A program made the translations under genes and the position numbers. This document shows, piece by piece, positions 1-7,964 of a stretch of 64,000 bases of DNA; the stretch's first letter is position 1, and every line of letters starts with the position of its first letter. The notes under the pieces were generated by a model that searched no databases, was not told the origin of the DNA, and worked only from the letters and a program-made list of their open reading frames with translations. Origin of the DNA: Leifsonia shinshuensis (GTDB lineage: Bacteria; Actinomycetota; Actinomycetes; Actinomycetales; Microbacteriaceae); the NCBI RefSeq assembly GCF_013410375.1, contig NZ_JACCFL010000001.1:682001-746000 (forward strand). The letters run 5' to 3'.

Positions 1-30
1 CACGTCGATGCTCTCGGTCACTGTGGCCAT
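1..30 (-). CDS. N-terminus of a probable SRPBCC-family protein (partial)
   Basis: Only ten codons are inside the window, reading MATVTESIDV from an ATG on the minus strand, with a purine-rich AAGGAAAGG just upstream as ribosome binding site. The opening resembles small actinobacterial SRPBCC (cyclase/dehydrase-like) proteins that begin with a similar M-x-x-V-T-E-S-I-D-V string. That assignment rests on memory of the family and on very few residues, so it is tentative. It lies 16 bp downstream of the membrane protein gene on the same strand and may be cotranscribed with it. Confidence 0.4.
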   Translation of the reverse strand, partial: MATVTESIDV

Positions 31-46
31 GAGGCTGGTCCTTTCC

Positions 47-559
47 TTACCGGTCTGGTTCGGGGGCGACGCTAGGCCGCGCCCCGCCGGACGGCGAGGG
101 GGTGGACAGGTCGTCCGGATGGTGGGATCGCGCGACCGCCACCACCAGCAGTGTCACCGCGATCAGCCAGCAGCCGGCCATGATCGCGGAGCTGAAGTCC
201 TCGCCGTAGTCGACGAAGCTCATCCCGTTGAAGAACGCGCCCACCGTGACCAGTGCCGCGACGCCGGTGAGCCAGCGCCAGCCGCGCACGCGCCGCACGA
301 GGCAGCCGATGAAGAGCGCCAGCGTCCCGAGAGCCAGCAGCAGCCCGAGTCCCGCGTGGACGAGCAGCCACGGTCCGCCGCCCCCGCTGAGCGCCCAGCC
401 GAGGCTCGTGAAGGACCGCGAGAAGTACTCGCCGCCGGTGCTGCCGGGGTGCGTCTTCGGCAGCTGCACGAACAGGTTGAGCAGCATCCCGAGGGCGAAC
501 TGCACCCCGAACGCGATGAGGAGGGCGATGGCCTGTGGCCGGGGAGCCGCGCTGCGCAT
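47..559 (-). CDS. Four-helix integral membrane protein, unknown function
   Basis: The 170-residue product has four predicted membrane helices at about residues 9-29, 61-84, 93-112 and 121-141, with a short Arg-rich cytoplasmic loop (VRRVRGWRW) between the second and third. The tail from about residue 145 is hydrophilic and Pro/Ser-rich. I chose the internal ATG that begins MRSAAPRPQ because the upstream extension is polar and lacks family-like character. I do not recognise a named family. It sits between exonuclease III and the SRPBCC fragment, all on the minus strand, and nothing in the context fixes a role. Confidence 0.7.
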   Translation of the reverse strand: MRSAAPRPQAIALLIAFGVQFALGMLLNLFVQLPKTHPGSTGGEYFSRSFTSLGWALSGGGGPWLLVHAGLGLLLALGTLALFIGCLVRRVRGWRWLTGVAALVTVGAFFNGMSFVDYGEDFSSAIMAGCWLIAVTLLVVAVARSHHPDDLSTPSPSGGARPSVAPEPDR

Positions 560-631
560 GACACCGGGATACCGCGACCGTGGGCATCGGTGCAATCGCC
601 GGGAGCGTTCAGGCGCGCCCGGCGAGCGCGA

Positions 632-1477
632 TCACCAGATCATCGGCCGGTCGTCGTCGTCCTCCTCGGCGGCCGCGTCCGCGAGCTCGACCAGCACGGG
701 GACGTGGTCGCTGGGGGCGTCGCCCTTGCGCTCGTTGCGGTGGATGCTCGCGCCGGTCACGCGGTCGGCGAAGGCCGGGGAGCCGAGGATGAAGTCGATC
801 CGCAGTCCCTCGTTGCGCGGGAAGCGCAGCTGCTTGTAGTCCCAGTAGGTGTAGCCGTCGGGCACGATCGGCCGCACGACGTCGGTCAGGCCGGCCTTCT
901 CGAAGGCCGCGAACGCGGTGCGCTCCGGCGGCGAGATGTGCGTGGAGACTCCCGGGACGAGGCTCGGGTCACCCACATCGGAGTCGAGCGGGGCGACGTT
1001 CCAGTCGCCCATCAGCGCGAGCTGCTGGTGCGGGTCCTCGCCCAGCCAGCGCTGCGTGTCGGCGGCGAGGGCGGCGAGCCAGTCCAGCTTGTAGACGTAG
1101 TGCGGGTCATCGAGGGAGCGCCCGTTGGGGACGTAGAGGCTCCACAGCCGGACGCCGTCCACGGTCGCGCCGATCGCGCGCGCCTCCTTCGGGAGGTCGG
1201 GGCCGTCGTGGTCCTTCAGGAAGCCCGGCATGTCGGGGAAGCCGATCTCGACGTCCTCGATGGGCAGCCGGGAGGCGATGGCGACGCCGTTCCACTGGTT
1301 CAGCCCGTGCAGGACGACCTCGTACCCGGCCGACTCGAACGCCTCGTAGGGGAACTGCTCCGGCTTGCACTTGATCTCCTGCATGGCCAGGACATCCACG
1401 TCCTCCCTGACCATCCAGTCCACCACCCGGGCGACTCGGGTGCGGATGGAGTTCACATTCCAGGTGGCGACGCGCAT
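632..1477 (-). CDS. xthA: Exodeoxyribonuclease III
   Basis: This 281-residue enzyme belongs to the exonuclease III / AP endonuclease family, which removes nucleotides from 3' ends and cuts DNA at abasic sites during base excision repair in the cytoplasm. The family residues are all present: the WNVNS motif with Asn7, Glu34 in QEIK, Tyr115 in LYVPNGR, Asp158 and Asn160 in GDWN, Asp229 in LRIDF, and the final Asp258-His259 pair in SDHVPV. Length matches the family (about 260-280), apart from a short acidic tail rich in Glu and Asp. It is divergent from pyrE with about 65 bp between starts. A TACGAT hexamer six bases before the ATG suggests a leaderless transcript. Confidence 0.95.
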   Translation of the reverse strand: MRVATWNVNSIRTRVARVVDWMVREDVDVLAMQEIKCKPEQFPYEAFESAGYEVVLHGLNQWNGVAIASRLPIEDVEIGFPDMPGFLKDHDGPDLPKEARAIGATVDGVRLWSLYVPNGRSLDDPHYVYKLDWLAALAADTQRWLGEDPHQQLALMGDWNVAPLDSDVGDPSLVPGVSTHISPPERTAFAAFEKAGLTDVVRPIVPDGYTYWDYKQLRFPRNEGLRIDFILGSPAFADRVTGASIHRNERKGDAPSDHVPVLVELADAAAEEDDDDRPMIW

Positions 1478-1489
1478 GCCCCGATCGTA
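1475..1489 (-). promoter_or_regulatory. Leaderless -10 box of xthA
   Basis: TACGAT (minus strand, 1489-1484), six bases, then the ATG of xthA. Transcription is expected to start at or next to the ATG. Confidence 0.5.
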
Positions 1490-1529
1490 TCGGCCACCGG
1501 CGACCCCGCTCCCGGGAGCGCGTTAACCG

Positions 1530-1545
1530 TAGAATGTCAGACGTG
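1530..1545 (+). promoter_or_regulatory. Leaderless -10 box that decides the pyrE start
   Basis: TAGAAT at 1530-1535 is followed by seven bases and then GTG at 1543. The upstream in-frame ATG at 1534 overlaps the hexamer itself, so it should lie outside the transcript. This favours the GTG as the true start. Confidence 0.55.
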
Positions 1546-2091
1546 ACCGACGCACGACAGCAGCTCATCGACTTCATCTCGGCCGAGGCCGTCTTCCACG
1601 GCGACTTCACGCTGACCAGCGGCAAGAAGGCCAGCTACTACGTCGACCTGCGCAAAGTGAGCCTCGACCACCGGGTGGCGCCCCTGATCGGGCAGGTCAT
1701 GATCGACCTGATCGCCGGCGTCCCCGACGTCGTCGCGGTCGGCGGGATGACGATGGGCGCCGACCCGGTCGCGGCCGCGATCCTGCACCAGGGCGCTGCG
1801 CGCGGCCTGGCGTACGACGCGTTCGTCGTCCGCAAGGAGCCGAAGGACCACGGCCGCGGCAAGCAGATCGAGGGCCCGGACCTCGCCGGCAAGCGCGTCA
1901 TCGTGCTCGAGGACACCTCCACCACCGGAGGCTCCCCGCTGAAGGCGATCGAGGCCCTGAAGAAGGTGGGAGCGGAGATCGCCGGTGTGGCCGTCGTCGT
2001 CGACCGCAACACGGGCGCCCGCGAGGTCATCGAGTCGGCGGGGTACCCGTACTTCGCTGCGATCGGCCTGGACGATCTGGGGCTGGAATAG
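1543..2091 (+). CDS. pyrE: Orotate phosphoribosyltransferase
   Basis: PyrE transfers a ribose-5-phosphate from PRPP to orotate, giving OMP in de novo pyrimidine synthesis. The 182-residue product carries the type I phosphoribosyltransferase signature VIVLEDTSTTGGSP around residues 124-137, where the acidic pair and the Thr/Gly loop bind PRPP, and the orotate-binding FTLTSGKKASYYVDLRK-like region near residues 23-39. Size matches short actinobacterial PyrE. An ATG nine bases upstream is open, but the -10-like TAGAAT placement favours GTG at 1543. The stop TAG shares one base with the GTG start of the following large membrane protein gene, so the two are probably cotranscribed. Confidence 0.93.
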   Translation: MTDARQQLIDFISAEAVFHGDFTLTSGKKASYYVDLRKVSLDHRVAPLIGQVMIDLIAGVPDVVAVGGMTMGADPVAAAILHQGAARGLAYDAFVVRKEPKDHGRGKQIEGPDLAGKRVIVLEDTSTTGGSPLKAIEALKKVGAEIAGVAVVVDRNTGAREVIESAGYPYFAAIGLDDLGLE

Positions 2092-5000
2092 TGGCGGAAC
2101 ACCGCGACAGCGCGCCGGGGGACGAGCCGGCCGAGCCGGAGGTCGGCAGCTCCGAGTGGTTCCTCGCGCAACTGAGCGGCGGCCGCCGCGTCGAGCGGGC
2201 GGAGCCTGCGGTGTCGCCCGCGTCGGAGCCTGCGTCGGAGGCCGGTGACGCCGAGGCGGACGCCGCCGCTGCTGCTGCTCCGGCTGAGCCGGTGGAGGCG
2301 CCGGAGCCCGACGGGGCGGAGCCGTTCTTCCCCTTCGAGGCGCCGCAGCCCGTCGCGGGCGTCCCTCACCCGGCGCCCGCAGCGCCCCCGCAGCCGGACG
2401 CCCCGTCTGCGTTCGAGGACCTCCTCCGGGAGCGCCCGGACGAGCCCGGCGAGGACGCTGGAGCCTCGGACGCGCCCTTCGTCGCCCCGACGGAACCGGG
2501 CTTCACCTGGAACCTGACGTCCCGGAACTCCGCGCCGCAGGATGAGGCGACGCCTGGTGGCGGAGGTGCCGAGCCGGCTTCGGCGTTCGAGCAGGCCGGG
2601 GCGTTCGAGCAGGCCGGCGCGTTCGAGCAAGCCGGCGCGTTCGAGCAGGCCGGTGGCGGGCTGGTGGACGAGGGCCCCTCGGACGACGGGGACGCGGAAC
2701 CGCCGCTCCGCCGCTCCAACTTCGTCGAGCCGCCCACACGGGGTGTGGCGCCGGGAGCCGAGGGAACGCCGGCCGCGCCGGCCGTGCCCGCGTCCTCGCA
2801 GGAGCCTCCGGCGGCCATGCCCTTCGATACGCCGGAGGAGCCTTCCAGTGCGCCGACGGTGGCTCTCAACCTGCCGCCCTTCGCTGCCGAGCCTGCCCCC
2901 GAGCCGACGCCGGCCGCGCCCGCGTCGGAGGAGCCCTCCAGCCCGCCGACGGTGGCTTTCGACGTGCCGCCCTTCGCCGCCGAGCCTTCGCCCGAGCCGC
3001 CGACGGTTCGGTCCGGCGCTTCTTTCGGTGAGTCCTCGGCCGCCCCCGGCGCTGCGGCCGACCAGGCGGCGGTCGCATCGCAGAGTCCGACGGAGCGCCC
3101 TCAGGCTGCTCCGGCGCCGTCGGACGTCCCGTCGGTTCCGCCGACGCAGGCGTTCGAGGAGGCCGGTTTCGTCGCCGCGCTCCGGATGCCGCAGCCCCCG
3201 GAGGCCGGCGACCTCTTCACCGGCCCCCAGGAGACGCTGGAGCCGACCACGTCGGAGCCGACCGCCCCGGAGACGACCTCCCCGGAGACGACCTCCCCGG
3301 AGACGACCTCCCCTGCGGCGACCTCCCCTGGGGCCGACGCTCCCGAGCCCGCGACCGAGGAGCCGCCTCCCGCGACCGGCCCGATCGAAGGCCACGGACT
3401 GGCTGCCCTCCTCGGACTGCTCGACGAGGAACGTCCTGCCCCGCGACCGCTGCTCGGCGACACGACCGGAATCATCCCGCTGCCGCCCACGCCTACGTCG
3501 CCGCTGACACGCCGCGAGGCGCTCCAGGCGGAGGCCGAGGCAGAGGCGGACGCCGACTCCGGCCGGGCGCCCGCACCCGCGACCGCCGCAGCGGAGACCG
3601 CGGCCTCCGCGACGGATCCGGCGTCGGCTGAGACCGCGGCGCCCGTGCCTCCTGCGGCGACGTGGCCGCCCGCCACCGGGTCCGACGCAACGCAGCCGCC
3701 GGCGACCTACCCCTCCGCGCCTGCGCCTGCGCCTGCGCCCGCCGCAGCGGAGCCGACGGCTGAGCCCACTGAACCCGTCCACCCGGTGGCTGCTGCGCCC
3801 TTCAGCGCCGGGCTCTTCACCACCGAGCCCTCCGCCACCGAGTCCTCCACCGGTGAGCCCACCGCCACCGAGTCCTCCACCGGCGAGCTCACCGCCACCG
3901 ATGCATCCACTGGCGAGCCCACCGCCACCGATGCATCCACTGGCGAGTCCACCGCCACCGAGCTCTCCACCGGCGAGCTCACCGCCACCGAGGCATCCAC
4001 TGGCGCGCCCTTTGCCGAGCCCTTCACCACCGAGCCCGTCGCGCCGGTCCCGTCTGGGCAGCTCAGCGATACGCGTGCGCCGGGGGGCGACGAGCCCCGC
4101 GGTGAGGCCGCCGTGCCGACGCCCGGGGCCGAGGTGCCCGCCTCCACGGCCTCCGTGTGGCCGTTCGCGTCGCTCGCGCCTGAGCCCGTGAGCGAGCCGG
4201 AGCCGGAGCCGGAACCGCAGGGCCCGTTCGGTCGATTCGACGGCGCGGCGCAGACCGAGGCGATCCTCGGGGCTCCGCCGTCGCCCGCGACCAGCCCGTT
4301 CGATGCTGCGGCGCTCGCCGCCGCCTCCGCGGACGAGGCGGACCGTTTCGCGCCGCCCACCGGTCAGGCCGGAGAGTCCGTCTCGACCTGGACGCTGGGG
4401 GAGCAGCCGGGCGACGAATCCGCGGACGCGTCCGCTGAGCACGGGGACGAGGCCGGGCACGGAGAGGAGCCGGACGGCATCGCCGCCCTCTTCGGCGACT
4501 TCGGCGTCGACGAGGACGTGGACCACCACGAACCCGGCGACGCTCACGATGATCACGCCGTCGGGCAGGCCGAGCCGGCCGCTCCCACCGCACCCGCACC
4601 CGCTGCGTCCGAAATCGCAGGGCCCGCGGACGCCGCACCTGCGGCTGCCGCCGCCGGCCTCGGGATGGACGCGATCCTCTTCCCGGATCTCGCCACAGGG
4701 GAGTCCCCGGCCGAGCCCGATCCGGCCGCGCCGCCGCATCACGCTGCCGCTCACCCGCCGTTCGGGGCCACGGACGCCGCTCCCGGACTCTCGCCGTTCG
4801 ACGAGCCGTCCGCCGCGATGGAGGGTCCGCAGTTCGGCACGGGCGCGATCGGCTTCGACTCCGCCGAGACGCCCACGGTCGCCTTCGATCCGCTCAGCAC
4901 GCCGACGGTCGCCTTCGACGCGGCCGCCGCCGCGCGCGACACGACTCCGCCGCCCGCTGCGGGGACCGCCGGGGCCGGAGCGGCCGCCGCGACCGACGGC

Positions 5001-5786
5001 GCAGGGACGGCCGCCCCTGCCCACGGGTCCGGCCCCGCCGCGACCGGTGCCGCCGCGACCGCCGGAGCCGCCGCGACCGCCGGAGCCGCCACGGCTGGAG
5101 CCGCACCCGGACCCTCCACCCCCACCTCCTCCGCCTCCGCACCCACGACCACCCCACCGACCCCGCCCGCTCCGCCCACCGAACCGCACCCGCTGAACCG
5201 CCGGCTCTTCCTGATCCTCGGTGTGCTGGCCGTGCTGCTCGTGCTGGTGGGCCTGTTCGCGCTGGGGACCCGCATCCCGTCGATGTTCGGCGCGGCCGCG
5301 ACGGCTCCGCCCGCCTCCCCGTCCACCAAACCGTCGGCGACCCCGACGCCGACGCCCACGCCGACACCGACCGTCATCCCGAAGCCCGCCGCGGCGGTCG
5401 GGCCCGGCGTCCACCAGTGGGACACCCTCGGCGGCGGCGAGTGCATCCAGCCGTACACGAACCCGTGGGCCGAGACGTTCACCGTCGTGGACTGCGCCAC
5501 CCCGCACTCCGCACAGCTCGCCTACACGAACCTGATCTCGGCCGACCCGGCGGCCGCGTACCCGGGCGCGGACGCGCTGGCCCAGCAGATCAACACGCTG
5601 TGCACCGCGTCGGGCGTCATCGACCTGACCGCCGCGGCGGCGTACCCGGACCTCCAGGTGCAGGGCACGTTCCCGGCGACGGAGGCGCAGTGGAAGAGCG
5701 GGCAGCGCTCCTACTACTGCTTCGCCAACCGCTCCAGCGGCCAGCCGCTGACCACCTCGGTCGCGGGCAAAGGCCCCACGGGCTGA
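2091..5786 (+). CDS. Giant disordered protein with a C-terminal membrane anchor and septum-formation-type domain
   Basis: The 1231-residue product has a short conserved-looking N-terminus (SSEWFLAQLSGGRR near residues 20-33) and then about 1000 residues of Pro/Ala/Glu/Thr-rich, presumably disordered sequence. One membrane helix follows at about 1040-1062 (LFLILGVLAVLLVLVGLFAL), then a Thr-Pro linker and a C-terminal domain of about 120 residues with four cysteines (GGGECI, VVDCATPH, NTLCTA, SYYCFA). That domain looks like the Septum_form family, extracytoplasmic domains of actinobacterial membrane proteins. The expected topology is N-in, C-out. The disordered part holds perfect tandem repeats (six 10-residue and four 6-residue units). 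Start GTG overlaps the pyrE stop. A specific role at the septum is family-based inference only. Confidence 0.85.
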   Translation: MAEHRDSAPGDEPAEPEVGSSEWFLAQLSGGRRVERAEPAVSPASEPASEAGDAEADAAAAAAPAEPVEAPEPDGAEPFFPFEAPQPVAGVPHPAPAAPPQPDAPSAFEDLLRERPDEPGEDAGASDAPFVAPTEPGFTWNLTSRNSAPQDEATPGGGGAEPASAFEQAGAFEQAGAFEQAGAFEQAGGGLVDEGPSDDGDAEPPLRRSNFVEPPTRGVAPGAEGTPAAPAVPASSQEPPAAMPFDTPEEPSSAPTVALNLPPFAAEPAPEPTPAAPASEEPSSPPTVAFDVPPFAAEPSPEPPTVRSGASFGESSAAPGAAADQAAVASQSPTERPQAAPAPSDVPSVPPTQAFEEAGFVAALRMPQPPEAGDLFTGPQETLEPTTSEPTAPETTSPETTSPETTSPAATSPGADAPEPATEEPPPATGPIEGHGLAALLGLLDEERPAPRPLLGDTTGIIPLPPTPTSPLTRREALQAEAEAEADADSGRAPAPATAAAETAASATDPASAETAAPVPPAATWPPATGSDATQPPATYPSAPAPAPAPAAAEPTAEPTEPVHPVAAAPFSAGLFTTEPSATESSTGEPTATESSTGELTATDASTGEPTATDASTGESTATELSTGELTATEASTGAPFAEPFTTEPVAPVPSGQLSDTRAPGGDEPRGEAAVPTPGAEVPASTASVWPFASLAPEPVSEPEPEPEPQGPFGRFDGAAQTEAILGAPPSPATSPFDAAALAAASADEADRFAPPTGQAGESVSTWTLGEQPGDESADASAEHGDEAGHGEEPDGIAALFGDFGVDEDVDHHEPGDAHDDHAVGQAEPAAPTAPAPAASEIAGPADAAPAAAAAGLGMDAILFPDLATGESPAEPDPAAPPHHAAAHPPFGATDAAPGLSPFDEPSAAMEGPQFGTGAIGFDSAETPTVAFDPLSTPTVAFDAAAAARDTTPPPAAGTAGAGAAAATDGAGTAAPAHGSGPAATGAAATAGAAATAGAATAGAAPGPSTPTSSASAPTTTPPTPPAPPTEPHPLNRRLFLILGVLAVLLVLVGLFALGTRIPSMFGAAATAPPASPSTKPSATPTPTPTPTPTVIPKPAAAVGPGVHQWDTLGGGECIQPYTNPWAETFTVVDCATPHSAQLAYTNLISADPAAAYPGADALAQQINTLCTASGVIDLTAAAAYPDLQVQGTFPATEAQWKSGQRSYYCFANRSSGQPLTTSVAGKGPTG
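2583..2654 (+). repeat. Four tandem 18-bp units encoding AFEQAG
   Basis: Four nearly identical 18-bp copies occupy residues 165-188 of the giant membrane protein. The few differences are synonymous (GGG/GGC, CAG/CAA), so unit-number changes would keep the frame. Confidence 0.9.
3267..3326 (+). repeat. Tandem 15-bp units encoding PETTS
   Basis: Three exact 15-bp units followed by one diverged unit (PAATS) inside the disordered region of the giant membrane protein. Confidence 0.85.
3831..4010 (+). repeat. Six tandem 30-bp units encoding a 10-residue Thr/Ser/Glu repeat
   Basis: Six 30-bp units fill residues 581-640 of the giant membrane protein. The consensus is TAT-(E/D)-x-STGE-x, for example TATESSTGEL. 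DNA identity between units is high and the period is a multiple of three. Confidence 0.9.
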
Positions 5787-5796
5787 CGCCCGGCGG

Positions 5797-5832
5797 CGAG
5801 CCCGCCCCGGCGGCCGAGCCCGCCCCGGCGGC
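5797..5832. repeat. Two tandem 18-bp copies between convergent genes
   Basis: An exact 18-bp unit (CGAGCCCGCCCCGGCGGC) occurs twice in tandem in the short gap between the giant membrane protein and the HAD phosphatase. Unlike most convergent gaps in this window, no strong inverted repeat is visible here. Confidence 0.8.
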
Positions 5833-6633
5833 TCAGAGGTCGGACTCGACGGGTCCGGTCGAGACCAGCTCGTGCACGCCCGACAGGATCTCGTCCGGGC
5901 GGAACGGGTAGCGGTCGATCTCGGCCTGGTCGCTGATGCCCGTCAGCACCAGGATCGTGTGGAGGCCGGCCTCGATCCCCGCGACGACGTCGGTGTCCAT
6001 CCGGTCGCCGATCATCGCCGTGTTCTCGGAGTGGGCGCCGATGCGGTTGAGCGCCGAGCGGAACATCATCGGGTTCGGCTTGCCCACCACGTACGGCTCC
6101 ATGCCGCCGGTGGCCTTCGTGATCATGGCGGTGACCGCGCCCGTGGCGGGCAGCGGGCCCTCGGCGCTCGGGCCGGTGGCGTCCGGGTTCGTGGAGATGA
6201 AGCGTGCGCCGGCGCCGATCAAGCGGATCGCCTTGGTGATCGCGTCGAAGGAGTAGCTGCGGGTCTCGCCGACGACAACGTAGTCCGGGTTCGTGTCGGT
6301 CATGATGAAGCCCGCCTCGTGGAGCGCGGTGGTCAGGCCGGCCTCCCCGATCACGTACGCGCTGCCGCCGGGGGCCTGCGACTTGAGGAAGTCGGCGGTG
6401 GCCAGAGCGGAGGTCCAGATCGACTCCTCCGGAACGTCCAGGCCGGAAGCGCGCAGCCGGGCGGCGAGGTCGCGCGGGGTGTAGATCGAGTTGTTGGTGA
6501 GCACGAGGAAGGGCGTGCCCTGGTCGCGCCACTGCTGGATCAGCTCGGGGGCTCCGGGGAGCGCGGAGTTCTCGTGGACGAGCACGCCGTCCATGTCGGT
6601 CAGCCAGCATTCGATCTCGTCGCGACGCGCCAC
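5833..6633 (-). CDS. HAD-IIA family phosphatase (NagD-like)
   Basis: The 266-residue product has the HAD hydrolase core. DMDGV near residues 13-17 holds the nucleophile Asp and acid/base Asp, VLTNNS is motif II, Lys in VVGKPNP is motif III, and GDRMDTD is the metal-binding motif IV. The cap type and order match HAD-IIA enzymes (NagD / 4-nitrophenylphosphatase-like), which dephosphorylate small cytosolic phosphoesters such as nucleotides or phosphoglycolate. The exact substrate cannot be read from sequence. I chose GTG at 6633 because GGAAGGGG lies just upstream; a further GTG at 6666 would add eleven residues. It is convergent with the giant membrane protein gene. Confidence 0.85.
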   Translation of the reverse strand: MARRDEIECWLTDMDGVLVHENSALPGAPELIQQWRDQGTPFLVLTNNSIYTPRDLAARLRASGLDVPEESIWTSALATADFLKSQAPGGSAYVIGEAGLTTALHEAGFIMTDTNPDYVVVGETRSYSFDAITKAIRLIGAGARFISTNPDATGPSAEGPLPATGAVTAMITKATGGMEPYVVGKPNPMMFRSALNRIGAHSENTAMIGDRMDTDVVAGIEAGLHTILVLTGISDQAEIDRYPFRPDEILSGVHELVSTGPVESDL

Positions 6634-6770
6634 GCAGGACCCCTTCCGAAGGTGAAGTGACGCCACCAGCTTATTGCCCGGGGGTTGCGGGCGGGTTTCG
6701 GCCTGCTGTCGGGATGACGCACAGCGCCGGGTTCCGGTCCGCTGTCGAGATCCCTCCGGCCGCCTCCCGT

Positions 6771-6785
6771 TACGCTGAGTCGGTG
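6771..6785 (+). promoter_or_regulatory. Leaderless -10 box of the SpoU methyltransferase gene
   Basis: TACGCT at 6771-6776, six bases, then the GTG at 6783. It selects this GTG over in-frame upstream starts. Confidence 0.5.
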
Positions 6786-7466
6786 AGTCCGGACACCCCG
6801 CAGCCGCCCGAGCAGGCCGAGCCGCCCCTGCCGCCGGGACTGCCGCCGACCGCCGAGCTGAGCACGCACGGCGTCGGCCCGTGGCCCGGTGCGTGGCCGG
6901 ACGACGAGCGCTACGACCCGGAGCTGCTGAGGCACGGCGACACCCGCAACGTCATCGACCGCTACCGGTACTGGCGCATGGAGGCCGTGGTCGCCGACCT
7001 CGACGAGCACCGCCACCCGTTCCACGTGGCGATCGAGAACTGGCAGCACGACATGAACATCGGCTCCATCGTGCGCAGTGCCAACGCGTTCGCGGCGGAC
7101 ACGGTGCACATCATCGGCCGCCGCCGCTGGAACAAGCGCGGGGCGATGGTGACCGACCGTTACCAGCATGTCGTCCACCATGACGACGTGGAGGCGTTCG
7201 TCGCCTGGGCGCGGGACGCCGGCCTCCCGATCGTGGCGGTGGACAACGTGCCCGGTTCCGTGCTGATCGAGACGTACGCCCTGCCGCGCGCGTGCGTCCT
7301 GCTGTTCGGTCAGGAGGGGCCCGGCCTGTCGCCGGCCGCCCTGGAGGCGGCGGACGTCGTCGTGGAGATCTCCCAGTTCGGCTCCACGCGCTCCATCAAC
7401 GCCTCGGCCGCGGCCGCCGTCGCCATGCACGCCTGGATCCTCCAGCACGTCCCCTTCCCCACTTAG
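6783..7466 (+). CDS. TrmH/SpoU-family RNA 2'-O-methyltransferase
   Basis: The 227-residue product is a SpoU/TrmH (SPOUT) methyltransferase, which transfers a methyl group from SAM to a ribose 2'-OH in tRNA or rRNA. The three family motifs are present: N-x-G-S-I-V-R-S-A-N at residues 92-101, LLFGQEGPGLS at 173-183, and STRSINASAAAAV at 201-213. Together they form the knotted SAM site with catalytic Arg98 and Asn206. The first 40 residues are Pro-rich and probably flexible. The start is set by the -10-like box just upstream. The gene ends at the long inverted repeat that separates it from the convergent DUF3052 gene. Target nucleotide unknown. Confidence 0.88.
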   Translation: MSPDTPQPPEQAEPPLPPGLPPTAELSTHGVGPWPGAWPDDERYDPELLRHGDTRNVIDRYRYWRMEAVVADLDEHRHPFHVAIENWQHDMNIGSIVRSANAFAADTVHIIGRRRWNKRGAMVTDRYQHVVHHDDVEAFVAWARDAGLPIVAVDNVPGSVLIETYALPRACVLLFGQEGPGLSPAALEAADVVVEISQFGSTRSINASAAAAVAMHAWILQHVPFPT

Positions 7467-7469
7467 CCC

Positions 7470-7529
7470 CCGAGCACAGGAAAAACGTCGCTAAACGTGG
7501 CGTGGAGGCGACGTTTATCCTGTGCTCGG
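7470..7529. repeat. Long inverted repeat between convergent genes (family 1, copy A)
   Basis: Arms 7470-7491 and 7508-7529 are 22 bp with one mismatch; the loop is 16 nt. The arm contains GAGCACAGGAAAAACGTCGC, which occurs again, also as a hairpin arm with a 16-nt loop, at 56658-56677. It probably acts as a bidirectional terminator for the methyltransferase and DUF3052 genes. No U-rich tail follows. Confidence 0.85.
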
Positions 7530-7541
7530 CGGCTTGCGGGG

Positions 7542-7964
7542 TCAGCGGTTGGCGCGGCGGTGGACGAGTTTGAGGGCGGACCAGTCCTGGGACAGTGCGG
7601 CGACTTTGACGTCGACGAGGCCGCGGGCGAGCGCGGTGTCGCGGATGATGTTCTCGTCGAGGTCGCTGACGTGGCCCGCGGCCTTCCGCGGCCAGGCGGC
7701 CCAGATCATCCCGGCCGGGTGGATCCGCGGCGCGAGCGCGTCCAGCTCGCCCACGTAGTCAGCCGCCTCCCGGTAGAACGCGACGATCAGCCCGGCCGGC
7801 TCCGTCGACGCGGGCGGGAGCCACTCGACGTCCACGGGCCCGTCCTCCACCGGCACCGCCCAGCCCGGGTCGGCGTGCAGGAGCTGCGCGCGCATCCCCG
7901 GCTTGAGCCCGAGCTTCTTCCAGAGCGGCGTTCCCGAGTAGCCCGCCGTGCGCACGCCGGTCAC
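7542..7964 (-). CDS. DUF3052-family protein
   Basis: The 140-residue product opens with VRTAGYSGTPLWKKLGLKPG and contains DALAPRIHPAGMIWAAWPRKA, features I associate with the actinobacterial DUF3052 family, whose function is unknown. No membrane segment or catalytic motif is obvious. The GTG start at 7964 overlaps the stop of the upstream phosphoesterase (GTGA), so the two are translationally coupled and probably share a transcript. The length fits the family. Longer readings into the phosphoesterase frame are shadow sequence. Confidence 0.8.
   Translation of the reverse strand: MTGVRTAGYSGTPLWKKLGLKPGMRAQLLHADPGWAVPVEDGPVDVEWLPPASTEPAGLIVAFYREAADYVGELDALAPRIHPAGMIWAAWPRKAAGHVSDLDENIIRDTALARGLVDVKVAALSQDWSALKLVHRRANR

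Noticed and set aside
8..1546. A 512-codon plus-strand frame over the membrane protein and xthA genes
   Set aside because: Antisense to a clear exonuclease III; no recognisable motifs and skewed composition.
1638..5507. A 1289-codon open frame on the minus strand opposite the giant membrane protein
   Set aside because: It is Arg/Gly-rich shadow of the Pro/Ala/Glu-rich sense gene, with no domain, no ribosome binding site and composition set by the other strand.
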